From Erysipelotrichaceae bacterium (GTDB taxonomy: Bacteria; Bacillota_I; Bacilli_A; Erysipelotrichales; Erysipelotrichaceae), in the NCBI GenBank assembly GCA_017454765.1, contig JAFTCJ010000008.1, positions 1 through 49,179 of the forward strand: a stretch of DNA of 49,179 nt, given 5' to 3'. Of the stretch, positions 8,219 to 17,109 are shown piece after piece. A model generated the notes under the pieces. The model worked only from the letters and a program-made list of their open reading frames with translations, ran no database searches and had not been told where the DNA came from. Made by a program: the position numbers and the translations under genes. Numbering within the stretch: position 1 is the stretch's first letter; each line of letters starts with the position of its first letter.

Positions 8219-8229
8219 GTGGGAGCGTA

Positions 8230-8238
8230 TGCTATAAT
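8230..8238 (+). promoter_or_regulatory. Extended -10 promoter of secA-prfB
   Basis: TGCTATAAT, a perfect extended -10 element. No good -35 box is seen, because the terminator of the previous gene occupies that position. GGAGA precedes ATG 8261. Confidence 0.7.
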
Positions 8239-8260
8239 GAGATGGAATTGGAGATAGAAA

Positions 8261-10597
8261 ATGGGTTTATTTGATAAATTATTCAATAACGATAAAAAGA
8301 TCCTGGAAGAAGTCGAAAGAGCCGTCATTCCGGTAGATGATCTCAAGGATGAGATGGCGGCGATGAGCGATGAACAGCTCAAGGCGAAGACTTCCGAATT
8401 CAGGGAAAGATTAAAGAACGGCGAGACGCTCGACGATATTCAGGCTGAGGCTTTTGCGGTGGCCAGGGAAGCAGCGAAGAGAGTGATCGGAGAGTATCCG
8501 TTCTTCTGCCAGCTGGAAGGTGCCTATGTCCTGCACAGAGGCGATATCGCCGAGATGAAAACCGGTGAAGGCAAGACCCTGACGTCCGTCATGGCTGTCT
8601 ACCTGAATGCTCTGGAAGGAAAGGGCGTCCACGTCGTCACCGTCAACGAGTATCTGGCACAGCGTGACAGCGAGTGGATGGGTGCCATCCACCGTTTCTT
8701 GGGACTGACAGTCGGACTCAACCTGCGTGCGCTGACCCCGGCACAGAAGAGGGCTGCCTACGAGTGTGATATCACTTACACGACCAACTCGGAAGTCGGT
8801 TTCGACTATCTGCGTGACAACATGGTGACCAGAGTCGAAGACAGGGTTTTAAGAGAGCTCAACTTTGCGCTGGTGGATGAGGTCGACTCGATCCTGATCG
8901 ATGAATCAAGGACACCGCTGATCATTTCCGGCGGTGAGAAGAAGACCGCCAATTTATATATCAATGCCGACCGTTTCGTGAAGCGTCTGAAAGCCGATGA
9001 GGATTATGTCATCGACATCAAGGACAAAAACGTCCAGCTGACGGAAGAGGGCGTACACAAGGGCGAAAAGGCTTTCGGTGTCGAGAACCTCTATGATCTG
9101 GATAATACCACTCTGGTCCATTATGTTGCCCAGGCTTTGAAGGCAAACTACATCATGACCAGAGATGTCGAATATGTCGTGGAAGAGAACGAAGTCATCA
9201 TCGTCGACCAGAATACCGGCCGTAAGATGCCGGGCAGGGAGTATTCCGACGGTCTGCATCAGGCGATCCAGGCCAAGGAAGGCGTTCCGATCAAACAGGA
9301 GACGACGACTTGGGCGACCATCACCTATCAGAATTTCTTCCGTCTTTACAACAAGCTCGCCGGCATGACCGGTACAGCCAAGACCGAGGAGGAGGAATTC
9401 CTTTCGATCTACAACATGCGTGTCGTCGAGATCCCGACCAACAAGCCGGTCGCCAGAGTGGACTATCCGGATCTTGTTTTCGGAACCAAGCGCGCCAAGT
9501 ACAACGCTCTGCTGGAAGAGGTCAAGGAGCTCTATGCCAAGGGCCAGCCTGTCCTGGTCGGCACAATCTCCGTTGAAACTTCGGAACTGATCTCCAGGAT
9601 GTTCAAACAGGCCCGGATCAGACATGAAGTGCTCAATGCGAAGAACCATGCCCGAGAAGCTGACATCATCGCCAAAGCCGGCAGAGAGGGATCGGTAACG
9701 ATCGCCACCAACATGGCCGGCCGTGGAACCGATATCAAGCTGACGGACAAGTCAAGGGAACTGGGCGGTCTGGTGGTTCTGGGTTCCGAGCGTCATGAAT
9801 CCAGACGTATCGACAATCAGCTCAGAGGACGTTCCGGAAGACAGGGCGATCCGGGTTATTCCCGTTTCTATGTATCGCTGGAAGATGAACTGATGGTGCG
9901 TTTCGGTTCTGGCCGCATTTCGACTTTGTTTGCTCAGATGGGCGATATCCCGATCGAAAACAAGACGGTAACCAAGGCCATCTCTTCCGCACAGAAGAGA
10001 GTTGAGGGCTTGAACTTCGATATCCGTAAAGCCCTGCTGGACTATGACGATGTCATGCGTCAGCAGCGTGAGACCATGTATGCGCAGAGAAACTTCATCC
10101 TGGAAAATGAGGATATCCACTCCGTAGTTGAAAATATGTTCTCAAGAGTCATGGAGAATCTCGTTGAATCCAATACCGTCATTGACGGCAAGAAGGAGAT
10201 CATCGATTACGAAGATATCGTCAAGCGTCTGAACATGATGGGACTGAACAACTTCGTACTGTCCGATATCGAAGGACTCGGGAAAGAAGAAACGATGCAG
10301 AAGTGTCTGGATGCCTCTTTCGGTGCCTATGAAAACAAGATCAAGCCGGTCAAGAAGCAGATCATGCCGGTGGAGCGGACAATGGTCCTGAGGCTGATGG
10401 ACCGCGCCTGGCAGAACCACATCGATGTCATGTCCAAACTGAGAGAGGGCATCCATCTGCGTTCCTATGCCCAGAACAATCCTCTGCAGGCTTATGTCGA
10501 AGAGGGTTATGAACTGTTTGAAAATATGATGAATACGATCTCTTCGGATGTTGTGACTTTCTGCAACAATCTCAAGATCGTGATAAAGGAAAAATAA
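8261..10597 (+). CDS. secA: Protein translocase ATPase SecA
   Basis: A 778-residue SecA, the motor that pushes preproteins through SecYEG. Visible motifs are Walker A (MKTGEGKT, about residue 100), Walker B (VDEVDSILIDE), MAGRGTDIKL, and QLRGRSGRQGDPG in NBD2. The preprotein cross-linking, helical scaffold and wing domains fit in the remaining length. Unlike SecA of B. subtilis (about 840 residues) or E. coli (about 900), it stops right after the helical domain and has no C-terminal linker and no CxC...CH zinc tail. It is followed 2 nt later by prfB, the arrangement common in Firmicutes. Confidence 0.97.
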   Translation: MGLFDKLFNNDKKILEEVERAVIPVDDLKDEMAAMSDEQLKAKTSEFRERLKNGETLDDIQAEAFAVAREAAKRVIGEYPFFCQLEGAYVLHRGDIAEMKTGEGKTLTSVMAVYLNALEGKGVHVVTVNEYLAQRDSEWMGAIHRFLGLTVGLNLRALTPAQKRAAYECDITYTTNSEVGFDYLRDNMVTRVEDRVLRELNFALVDEVDSILIDESRTPLIISGGEKKTANLYINADRFVKRLKADEDYVIDIKDKNVQLTEEGVHKGEKAFGVENLYDLDNTTLVHYVAQALKANYIMTRDVEYVVEENEVIIVDQNTGRKMPGREYSDGLHQAIQAKEGVPIKQETTTWATITYQNFFRLYNKLAGMTGTAKTEEEEFLSIYNMRVVEIPTNKPVARVDYPDLVFGTKRAKYNALLEEVKELYAKGQPVLVGTISVETSELISRMFKQARIRHEVLNAKNHAREADIIAKAGREGSVTIATNMAGRGTDIKLTDKSRELGGLVVLGSERHESRRIDNQLRGRSGRQGDPGYSRFYVSLEDELMVRFGSGRISTLFAQMGDIPIENKTVTKAISSAQKRVEGLNFDIRKALLDYDDVMRQQRETMYAQRNFILENEDIHSVVENMFSRVMENLVESNTVIDGKKEIIDYEDIVKRLNMMGLNNFVLSDIEGLGKEETMQKCLDASFGAYENKIKPVKKQIMPVERTMVLRLMDRAWQNHIDVMSKLREGIHLRSYAQNNPLQAYVEEGYELFENMMNTISSDVVTFCNNLKIVIKEK

Positions 10598-10599
10598 AT

Positions 10600-11698
10600 A
10601 TGGAAATTTATGAAATGAAACAAAGCCTGAACACTTCCTTAAAGAAGTTAAAAGATTTAGGCGACTCTCTTTGACTTAGCTGCGATCGATGAACAGCTGA
10701 AGCAGCTGGAAGAAAAACAGAATGAAGAGACGTTCTGGTCCGATCAGAAGAAGGCCCAGAATGTGATCAAGGAATTCAATAAGCTGAAAGATCTGAAGAA
10801 CAGATATGTTCAGAACGAATCGGGCATTGAAGGTCTTTTGTCTGAACTCGACGAGCTCAACAGAAACTACGATGCCGAACTTTTCGAACTGCTGGAAGAG
10901 GAATACGCAGAAGTCAACAAGAACTTTGAGGATTTTGAGATCAAGGTCCTTCTGTCCAATGATTACGACCATTCCAATGCACTGCTGGAGATCCATCCGG
11001 GTGCCGGCGGTACGGAATCACAGGATTGGGCGGAGATGCTTTTCAGGATGTATCAGCGCTATGCCCAGAACAACGGCTACGGCTTTGAGGTGATCTCCTA
11101 TGAAGAGGCGGATGAAGCCGGCATCAAGTCCTGTCTGGTGGCGATCAAGGGCGATATGGCCTACGGCTATCTTAAGGGCGAGAGCGGTGTCCACCGTCTG
11201 GTAAGGATATCACCGTTTGACGCTTCCAAGAGAAGACATACTTCCTTTGCGTCGGTGGAAGTGCTGCCGGAGTTCAACAATGAGATCGAGATTGAGATCA
11301 GGGATGAGGACCTGGAAGTGGATACGATGCGATCTTCCGGAGCCGGCGGTCAGCATATCAACAAGACTGACTCGGCCGTCAGGATGAAACATATCCCGAC
11401 CGGGCTGATGGCATTCTCACAGTCCGAAAGATCGCAGATTTTAAACAGAGAAAAGTGTCTTTCGATCCTAAAAGCCAAGCTGTATCAGAAGGCTATTGAG
11501 GACAGAGAAAATGAGAAAAGAGCTTTGAAAGGCGAACAGCGCAAGATCGAATGGGGTTCCCAGATCAGATCCTACGTCTTCTGTCCTTATACACTGGTGA
11601 AGGATCACCGCACAAACTACGAAGAAGGGAATGTGGACAAGGTCATGAACGGGGAGATCAATGATTTCCTGTTTGCGTACCTGAAGTCACAGATATAA
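10600..11698 (+). CDS. prfB: Peptide chain release factor 2 (programmed +1 frameshift)
   Basis: RF2 releases peptides at UGA and UAA. Translation starts at ATG 10600 (AAAGGA 9 nt upstream) and reads 24 codons to an in-frame UGA at 10672-10674 in the classic slippery context CTT-TGA-C. A +1 shift at CTT continues with GAC into the long frame, which carries the stop-codon recognition tripeptide SPF (RISPFDAS) and the catalytic GGQ loop (GAGGQHINKTDSA). This is the known RF2 autoregulatory frameshift, not a mutation. The usual stimulatory AGGGGG is weak: AGGCGA lies about 7 nt before CTT rather than 3. The gene is in one operon with secA. Confidence 0.96.
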
Positions 11699-11703
11699 AA
11701 AAG

Positions 11704-12879
11704 ATGAAGAAGAACATCAGCATACTGACACTGATCATGCTGCTTTTGGGCATCGTCGCCGGTCTGAGTGCGAAGTCTTTCGTGTCTTCGCTTTCCTTCA
11801 TCGGCACGATCTACATCAACCTGCTGAAATTCCTGATCGGACCGGTCGTCTTTACCAGCATCGTTCCGACGATCTATCATTCCGCGAAGCGCAAAGACAG
11901 CAGACTGAGCAAGGCAATCATCACCTACATGGCGATGTTTCTGGCGACTTATCTGCTGATGTCGCTGCTGGTCATCCTGATCGATCCGGCGAAGGGTTTC
12001 TCCTTTCCGGCGACCGACTGGAACGGAACGGCTCAGTCTTTAAGCGTGCAGGACATCATCGTCAATCTTTTCCCCAGCAACATCGTTTCGATCTTTGCGG
12101 ATACGAAGCTGTTTGCGATCATCCTGTTTGCCTATGCACTGGGCATTGTCTTAAATCAGGTGAAGAAGGGGGAAAGGATCGCTGAGGATATCGAGATCGT
12201 CAGAGATGTTTTCTTCAAGATCCTGGAATATATCATGTATCTGACGCCGCTGGCGGTGTTTGCGCTGATCTCCAATACGGTCGCCAATTACGGTGCCGTG
12301 ATTATCGGTGTGGGACTGAAGTATATCGCGATGGCTTATCTGGGCGGTTTATGTACGATCATCGTGATCATGATGCTGCCGGTATGGATCTTTGCGGGTA
12401 TTTCTCCTGCCGCATATCTGAAGAAAGTCTATAAAGTCTGGCTGGTATCGCTGACGACCTGTTCTTCGGCGGCAACGCTGCCGACGACGATGAAGGTCTG
12501 CAAGGAAGAATTCGGTGTGCCCGACGAAGTCGTCGACATCGTATCGCCTTTGGGCTGTACGATCCACATGTGCGGCGGTGCCGTGTCCTTTGCCCTGCTG
12601 GGTCTGTTCTGCAGCAGGATGTATCAGATTGAAGTCTCCTTGCCTTTGTATCTGCTGATGGCCCTTTCGGCCCTGCTGATCAACATGTCGGCACCGGGCA
12701 TCCCCAACGGAGGCGTCGTGATCGGTGCGACGTATCTGCAACTTTTGGGCATTCCTTTGGATTTCATCGGTTTTTATTCCGGTCTTTACAAGATCCTGGA
12801 TATGTTATATACGACACTCAACGTCACAGGCAACATCACTGCCAATGTCCTGATCGCAAAATTCAGGAAAGGCAGTTAA
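11704..12879 (+). CDS. Divergent dicarboxylate/amino acid:cation symporter (SDF family)
   Basis: A 391-residue polytopic protein of the sodium:dicarboxylate/glutamate symporter family. The hairpin-1 serine-rich motif is recognisable (CSSAATLPTTM). However, the cation motif NMDGT reads HMCGG, and in the last core helix the substrate-binding Arg of DMxRT is Tyr (ILDMLYTTLNVTGN) while the Asp of NVTGD is Asn. In studied homologues that Arg binds the acidic side chain, so a substrate other than glutamate, aspartate or C4-dicarboxylates is likely. The gene begins 5 nt after prfB without a clear Shine-Dalgarno site. A TATAAA (11694-11699) just upstream could make it partly independent. Confidence 0.85.
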   Translation: MKKNISILTLIMLLLGIVAGLSAKSFVSSLSFIGTIYINLLKFLIGPVVFTSIVPTIYHSAKRKDSRLSKAIITYMAMFLATYLLMSLLVILIDPAKGFSFPATDWNGTAQSLSVQDIIVNLFPSNIVSIFADTKLFAIILFAYALGIVLNQVKKGERIAEDIEIVRDVFFKILEYIMYLTPLAVFALISNTVANYGAVIIGVGLKYIAMAYLGGLCTIIVIMMLPVWIFAGISPAAYLKKVYKVWLVSLTTCSSAATLPTTMKVCKEEFGVPDEVVDIVSPLGCTIHMCGGAVSFALLGLFCSRMYQIEVSLPLYLLMALSALLINMSAPGIPNGGVVIGATYLQLLGIPLDFIGFYSGLYKILDMLYTTLNVTGNITANVLIAKFRKGS

Positions 12880-12893
12880 AGACTTGACGGATG

Positions 12894-12902
12894 TGATAGA
12901 AT
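12894..12902 (+). promoter_or_regulatory. Extended -10 promoter of the metG T-box transcript
   Basis: TGATAGAAT is an extended -10. A TTGACG at 12884-12889 is too close (7 bp) to be its -35. Transcription would begin near 12909. Confidence 0.55.
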
Positions 12903-12908
12903 AAGATT

Positions 12909-13104
12909 GTTATGACGGATAGATCGCTGATCTGATCTTGCAGAGAGTCTTCGGCCGGTGGAAGAAGACAGAAAGGATGAGCGAAGATGGATCCTGAACA
13001 TTTTGTTCGATATGTAGGGCGAAACGTGATCCCGCGTTAAGGGAATGAAGTGATAAGTAAAGGTGGTACCGCGCTTCTCAGCGCCCTTGGAATCACCTTT
13101 TTTG
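12909..13104 (+). promoter_or_regulatory. T-box riboswitch leader of metG
   Basis: A tRNA-sensing leader of about 195 nt. The conserved AGAGAG and GGCCGGTGGAAG segments of Stem I lie at about 12942-12962, and the T-box core AAGGTGGTACCGCG at 13060-13073. The intrinsic terminator pairs AAGGTGGT (13060-13067) with ATCACCTT (13092-13099) and ends in six T residues. A likely Met specifier is ATG at 12987-12989 in the context GAAGATGG; another ATG at 12977-12979 is less well placed. Uncharged tRNA-Met should favour the antiterminator and raise metG expression. Confidence 0.88.
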
Positions 13105-13122
13105 TTTTTCAGGGAGGTATTT

Positions 13123-15051
13123 ATGGAGAATAAGGGTAAGTATTACATCACGACGGCTATTGCCTACGCCAGCGGCAAACCGCACATCGGCAACACTTAT
13201 GAGATCATCATGGCGGATGCGATCGCCAGATACAAGAGGATGCTGGGCTATGACGTCTATTTTCAGACCGGCACCGATGAGCACGGTCAGAAGATCGAGG
13301 AAAAGGCCAAAGCGGCCGGCATGACCCCAAAGGAATTCGTTGATGTCCAGGCAGCTGAGATCAAGCGTATTTTTGATCTGATGAATACTTCCTATGACCG
13401 TTTCATCCGTACGACGGATGATGATCATGAGGCACAGGTCAAGAAGATCTTCAAGAAGCTTTACGATCAGGGCGACATCTACAAGAGCGAATACGAGGGC
13501 TGGTACTGCACGCCCTGTGAGTCATTCTGGACCGATTCCCAGCTGGTCGACGGCAAGTGCCCCGACTGCGGCAGAGAGGTTCACAAAGAAAAGGAGGAAT
13601 CCTACTTCTTTAAGTTGAGCAAATATCAGAAGATCCTGGAAAAGTATATCGAGGAACACGATGAGTTCATTCAGCCGGAATCCAGAAAGAACGAGATGAT
13701 CAACAACTTCCTGAAGCCCGGTCTGCAGGATCTCTGCGTTTCCCGTACTTCCTTCAAGTGGGGCGTTCCGGTCGATTTCGATCCCAAGCATGTCGTCTAT
13801 GTCTGGATTGATGCTTTAAGCAACTATATCACAGGCCTTGGCTATGACGTGGACGGCAACCACGGCGAACTGTATAAAAAATACTGGCCGGCTGATCTGC
13901 ATCTGATCGGCAAGGACATCATCCGTTTCCATACCTTATACTGGCCGATCATGTTATTGGCACTGGATGTACCTCTGCCCAAGCAGGTCTTCGGTCATCC
14001 TTGGATGCTGGTGGGGGAAGACAAGATTTCCAAATCAAGAGGCAATGCAATCTACGCCGATGATCTTGCAAAGTTCTTCGGAGTCGATGCTGTCCGTTAC
14101 TATGTCCTGCATGAGATGCCGTTTGCCCAGGACGGAACGATCACCTGGGAACTGATGATCGAAAGGATCAATTCCGATCTGGCCAATGTCTACGGCAATC
14201 TCGTGAACCGTACGATCGCGATGACCAACAAGTATTTCGGCGGTCAGCTGACGCGTGTCTTTGAGGAAACGGAACTGGATAAGGAGTTCAAGGAGACCAT
14301 TCTTGCCACACCCAAGATCGTGGAAGAAAAGATGGCGGAGCTGCGTGTCGGCGATGCGATCGAAGCGATCATGGAACTGTTCAGAAGATGCAACAAGTAT
14401 ATCGATGAGACGGCACCCTGGACTCTCGCGAAGAATGAAAGTGACAGAGTGCGTCTGAACACCGTCTTATACAACCTGCTGGAAGGCATCCGCTTCGGTG
14501 CCGTCCTGATGGAACCCGTCATGCCCGAGACCAGCAGAAAGGTATTCGAGCAGCTCAATACCGCAAGAAGAGACTATGATTCTCTGCTGTCATTCGGCAA
14601 CTATGAATGCAGCAAGGTGACAGACAAGCCCGAACCGCTGTTTGGCAGACTGGATCCGGAAAAGACGATGGCAGAGGTCCATGCGTATCTGGATCAGCCT
14701 GAAGAGAAGGTCGAGCACAAGCCTGAGATCGAATTTGGAGATTTCGATAAAGTCGAGATGGTCGTCGGCAAGGTCCTTGAATGTAAGAAGCATCCGGATG
14801 CCGACAAGATCCTGGTCTTCAATGTCGACTTCGGCTATGAGCAGAGACAGATCCTCTCCGGTGTGGCTGAATTCTACAAGCCGGAAGAACTGGTCGGCAG
14901 AAAGGTCATCGCTGTGCTCAACCTCAAGTCCAGAAAGATCAGAGGTCTGGAGTCCAACGGCATGCTGTTAAGTGCTGTCAAAGAAAAAGACGGCAAGGAA
15001 GAACTTGAACTCGTATCTTCGGATATGGAGATCGGTTCGATCGTATGTTAG
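13123..15051 (+). CDS. metG: Methionyl-tRNA synthetase
   Basis: A 642-residue class I synthetase charging tRNA-Met. The HIGH-type motif is KPHIGN (about residue 19), a CxxC pair (CTPC, CPDC) forms the connective-domain zinc site, and the KMSKS loop reads DKISKSRGN. A C-terminal EMAP/Arc1p-like tRNA-binding domain is fused (residues about 540-642, with VVGKVLECKKHPDADKI), as in many Firmicute enzymes. ATG 13123 is chosen because AGGGAGG lies just upstream and the N-terminus then matches the family; an upstream GTG in frame falls inside the T-box terminator. Confidence 0.97.
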   Translation: MENKGKYYITTAIAYASGKPHIGNTYEIIMADAIARYKRMLGYDVYFQTGTDEHGQKIEEKAKAAGMTPKEFVDVQAAEIKRIFDLMNTSYDRFIRTTDDDHEAQVKKIFKKLYDQGDIYKSEYEGWYCTPCESFWTDSQLVDGKCPDCGREVHKEKEESYFFKLSKYQKILEKYIEEHDEFIQPESRKNEMINNFLKPGLQDLCVSRTSFKWGVPVDFDPKHVVYVWIDALSNYITGLGYDVDGNHGELYKKYWPADLHLIGKDIIRFHTLYWPIMLLALDVPLPKQVFGHPWMLVGEDKISKSRGNAIYADDLAKFFGVDAVRYYVLHEMPFAQDGTITWELMIERINSDLANVYGNLVNRTIAMTNKYFGGQLTRVFEETELDKEFKETILATPKIVEEKMAELRVGDAIEAIMELFRRCNKYIDETAPWTLAKNESDRVRLNTVLYNLLEGIRFGAVLMEPVMPETSRKVFEQLNTARRDYDSLLSFGNYECSKVTDKPEPLFGRLDPEKTMAEVHAYLDQPEEKVEHKPEIEFGDFDKVEMVVGKVLECKKHPDADKILVFNVDFGYEQRQILSGVAEFYKPEELVGRKVIAVLNLKSRKIRGLESNGMLLSAVKEKDGKEELELVSSDMEIGSIVC

Positions 15052-15074
15052 AAAAAGAGTGAATAACTCTTTTT
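15052..15074 (+). terminator. Terminator of metG
   Basis: A 9-pair stem (15052-15060 with 15066-15074) rich in A-T pairs, with a T-rich right arm. The next promoter's -10 box begins 8 nt later. Confidence 0.6.
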
Positions 15075-15081
15075 CATTCGG

Positions 15082-15087
15082 TATAAT
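15082..15087 (+). promoter_or_regulatory. -10 box of a leaderless promoter (murT-gatD)
   Basis: TATAAT ends 6 nt before ATG 15094, with no Shine-Dalgarno sequence. The metG terminator hairpin occupies the usual -35 position. Confidence 0.6.
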
Positions 15088-15093
15088 TGAAGT

Positions 15094-16425
15094 ATGAAAA
15101 AGTTCCTGGCTATCATCATCTGCAAACTGACAAAGGCGATCTGCAAATATTTCGGCAGAGGCTCAAGTTTTCCCGGACAGCTGGCGCTGAAGATCTGTCC
15201 TGACATTCTGTCAAGGATCGTTCTGCCTGATGACATCGTTGCTGTCACCGGTTCCAACGGCAAGACTTCGACTGTCGAGATGATCCATTCGGTCATCGAA
15301 AAGGCAGGAAAGAGTGTTGCCTACAATTATGAGGGATCCAATCAGATCGAAGGTGTGACGACACTGATCCTTTCGAACTGTTCGTTAGGCGGAAAATTCA
15401 GAAAAGATGTGCTGCTGATCGAAGCGGATGAGCGCTATGCCAAGTATATATTCAGCTATATCAGACCCAGGTATTATGTCATCAACAATCTTTACCGTGA
15501 CCAGATGACCAGGAACGGCCATCCGGAATTCGTCTTGGAGGATATCGCAAAGTCCATCCATGAGGGCATGACACTGGTGCTCAACACTGATGATCCGCTG
15601 GTTTCATCTTTGTCAAAGCAGTTCAAGAATGAAGTCGTATGGTTCGGCATCGATGACAACGAATATGTCAGTGAGACCTGCGAGAGCGTCTATGATGACG
15701 GCTACTACTGTCCTGTATGCAAGAAGAAGATGGTCTATGAGTACAGGCATTTTGCCCATGTCGGCAAATATGAATGCAAGAGCTGCGGTTTCAGGAGACA
15801 CAAACCGGATTACGTCATCAGTGATATCGATCTCAAGAAAGGCTTTATCACTGTCAACCGTTCTTTCAAGATCGATCTGGCTTTCCACACGATCTTCAAT
15901 GCCTACAATATCCTGGCGGCCTATGCGGCATCCAATCTGCTGGGCATCGATCCCGATGTGATCGTCTCGGCACTGAATGACTATCTGATCGCCAACGGCA
16001 GGATCAAGCAGTTTAAGATCAATGAAGAGATCCCGGGAACGCTGCTGATCTCCAAACACGAGAATACGATCTCCTATAACCGCAATCTGCAGTATGTTTC
16101 CTCAATGGATGAGGATGTGACGCTGTTAATGATCATCGATGATATCAGCAGGAAGTATTTCACTTCCGATACCTCATGGCTGTGGGATATCAGTTTTGAA
16201 TATCTCAAGAGTCAGAATATCAGAAAGATCGTGATCGCCGGAAAGTATATTTCCGATCTGGCGGTCCGTCTGGAGTATGCGGGCATCGATATGGGCAGGG
16301 TCGTGACCTATCTCAAGACAAAGGATGCGGTCGCTTATCTGTCCGAACATACGGAAGGAAAGCTTTTCGCCCTGACTTGTTTCTCGGATGAAGGCAAGCT
16401 GCTCAAGGAGGTGACAAAGGAATGA
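15094..16425 (+). CDS. murT: Mur ligase homologue MurT (lipid II amidation)
   Basis: A 443-residue Mur-ligase-like protein. The ATP loop VTGSNGKTST is near residue 52, and a four-Cys ribbon (CPVC ... CKSC, residues about 207-230) and a C-terminal DUF1727 domain identify MurT. In Staphylococcus and Streptococcus, MurT activates the D-Glu alpha-carboxyl of lipid II with ATP and GatD supplies ammonia. The conserved DxSWLWD stretch, holding the Asp that completes the GatD triad, is present here as DTSWLWD. gatD overlaps the end by 4 nt (ATGA). The start appears leaderless. Confidence 0.9.
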   Translation: MKKFLAIIICKLTKAICKYFGRGSSFPGQLALKICPDILSRIVLPDDIVAVTGSNGKTSTVEMIHSVIEKAGKSVAYNYEGSNQIEGVTTLILSNCSLGGKFRKDVLLIEADERYAKYIFSYIRPRYYVINNLYRDQMTRNGHPEFVLEDIAKSIHEGMTLVLNTDDPLVSSLSKQFKNEVVWFGIDDNEYVSETCESVYDDGYYCPVCKKKMVYEYRHFAHVGKYECKSCGFRRHKPDYVISDIDLKKGFITVNRSFKIDLAFHTIFNAYNILAAYAASNLLGIDPDVIVSALNDYLIANGRIKQFKINEEIPGTLLISKHENTISYNRNLQYVSSMDEDVTLLMIIDDISRKYFTSDTSWLWDISFEYLKSQNIRKIVIAGKYISDLAVRLEYAGIDMGRVVTYLKTKDAVAYLSEHTEGKLFALTCFSDEGKLLKEVTKE

Positions 16426-17108
16426 AGATATTACATCTGTATCCGAATCTGATGAACCTTTACGGAGATTACGGCAATCTGACTGTTCTGAAAAGACACC
16501 TTGAAGATCAGGGTGTCAAAGTCAAGATCGAAGCCAAGGAAGTATCCGAGAGTATCGACTTTGACCGCTATGACATGATCTACATGGGCTCCGGCACCGA
16601 AAACAATCTCATGGTCGCCCTGGATTCCCTGATGGTTTATAAACATTATTTGAAAAAGGCGATCGAAAATGACAAGGTCGTCCTGTTTACCGGCAATGCG
16701 ATGGAACTGATGGGAAAGAAGATCGATGATAAAGAGGCCCTCGGACTTGTTGATTTCACTGTGGAGACAACAGACAGGAGATATACGGGCGATGTCATCG
16801 TTCACTCTGATGTGATCGGTGATGTGGTCGGTTTCATCAACCGTTCGACACTGATTTCAGGCGGAGAGGGAAACAAGCTCTTCACCTATGAATTCCGCTA
16901 TGAGACCCTGAAGGATAACGACTATGAGGGCTACCGTTACCGCAATCTTTTCGGTACGCATATCATCGGACCGGTCTTAGTCAAGAATCCCTGTTTCATG
17001 AGGAAGATCGTTTCACTGCTGCTGAAGGGCGATGTGAAGGACATCACTTATCCTTTGGAGGAGGATGCCTACCAGACGACTCTGACACAGTTAAAGAAGA
17101 GAAAGTGA
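16422..17108 (+). CDS. gatD: GatD-like amidotransferase lacking its catalytic Cys and His
   Basis: A 228-residue class I glutamine amidotransferase-like protein, coupled by ATGA overlap to murT, so it is GatD by synteny and sequence (LYPNLMNLYGDYGNL start, GTHIIGPVLVKNP end). The nucleophile loop, ICGGYQ in active GatD, reads FTGNAME here, placing Gly91 at the catalytic Cys position. The His of the GTYLHGP motif aligns with Ile182, although a His is present two residues earlier. As it stands the protein should not hydrolyse glutamine. It may still be a structural partner of MurT, or MurT may use free ammonia. Confidence 0.82.
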   Translation: MKILHLYPNLMNLYGDYGNLTVLKRHLEDQGVKVKIEAKEVSESIDFDRYDMIYMGSGTENNLMVALDSLMVYKHYLKKAIENDKVVLFTGNAMELMGKKIDDKEALGLVDFTVETTDRRYTGDVIVHSDVIGDVVGFINRSTLISGGEGNKLFTYEFRYETLKDNDYEGYRYRNLFGTHIIGPVLVKNPCFMRKIVSLLLKGDVKDITYPLEEDAYQTTLTQLKKRK

Positions 17109-17109
17109 G

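Noticed and set aside
8954..9649. Long open frame of 231 codons antisense to secA
   Set aside because: It is a shadow of a highly conserved gene, with no ribosome-binding site or recognisable protein.
10676..10996. Apparent early stop at 10672 in prfB, suggesting a pseudogene or a separate short ORF
   Set aside because: The UGA lies in the classic CTT-TGA-C RF2 frameshift site and the +1 frame continues with conserved RF2 sequence.
12884..12889. TTGACG as -35 for metG
   Set aside because: Only 7 bp separate it from the TAGAAT box; the TGn extension explains recognition better.
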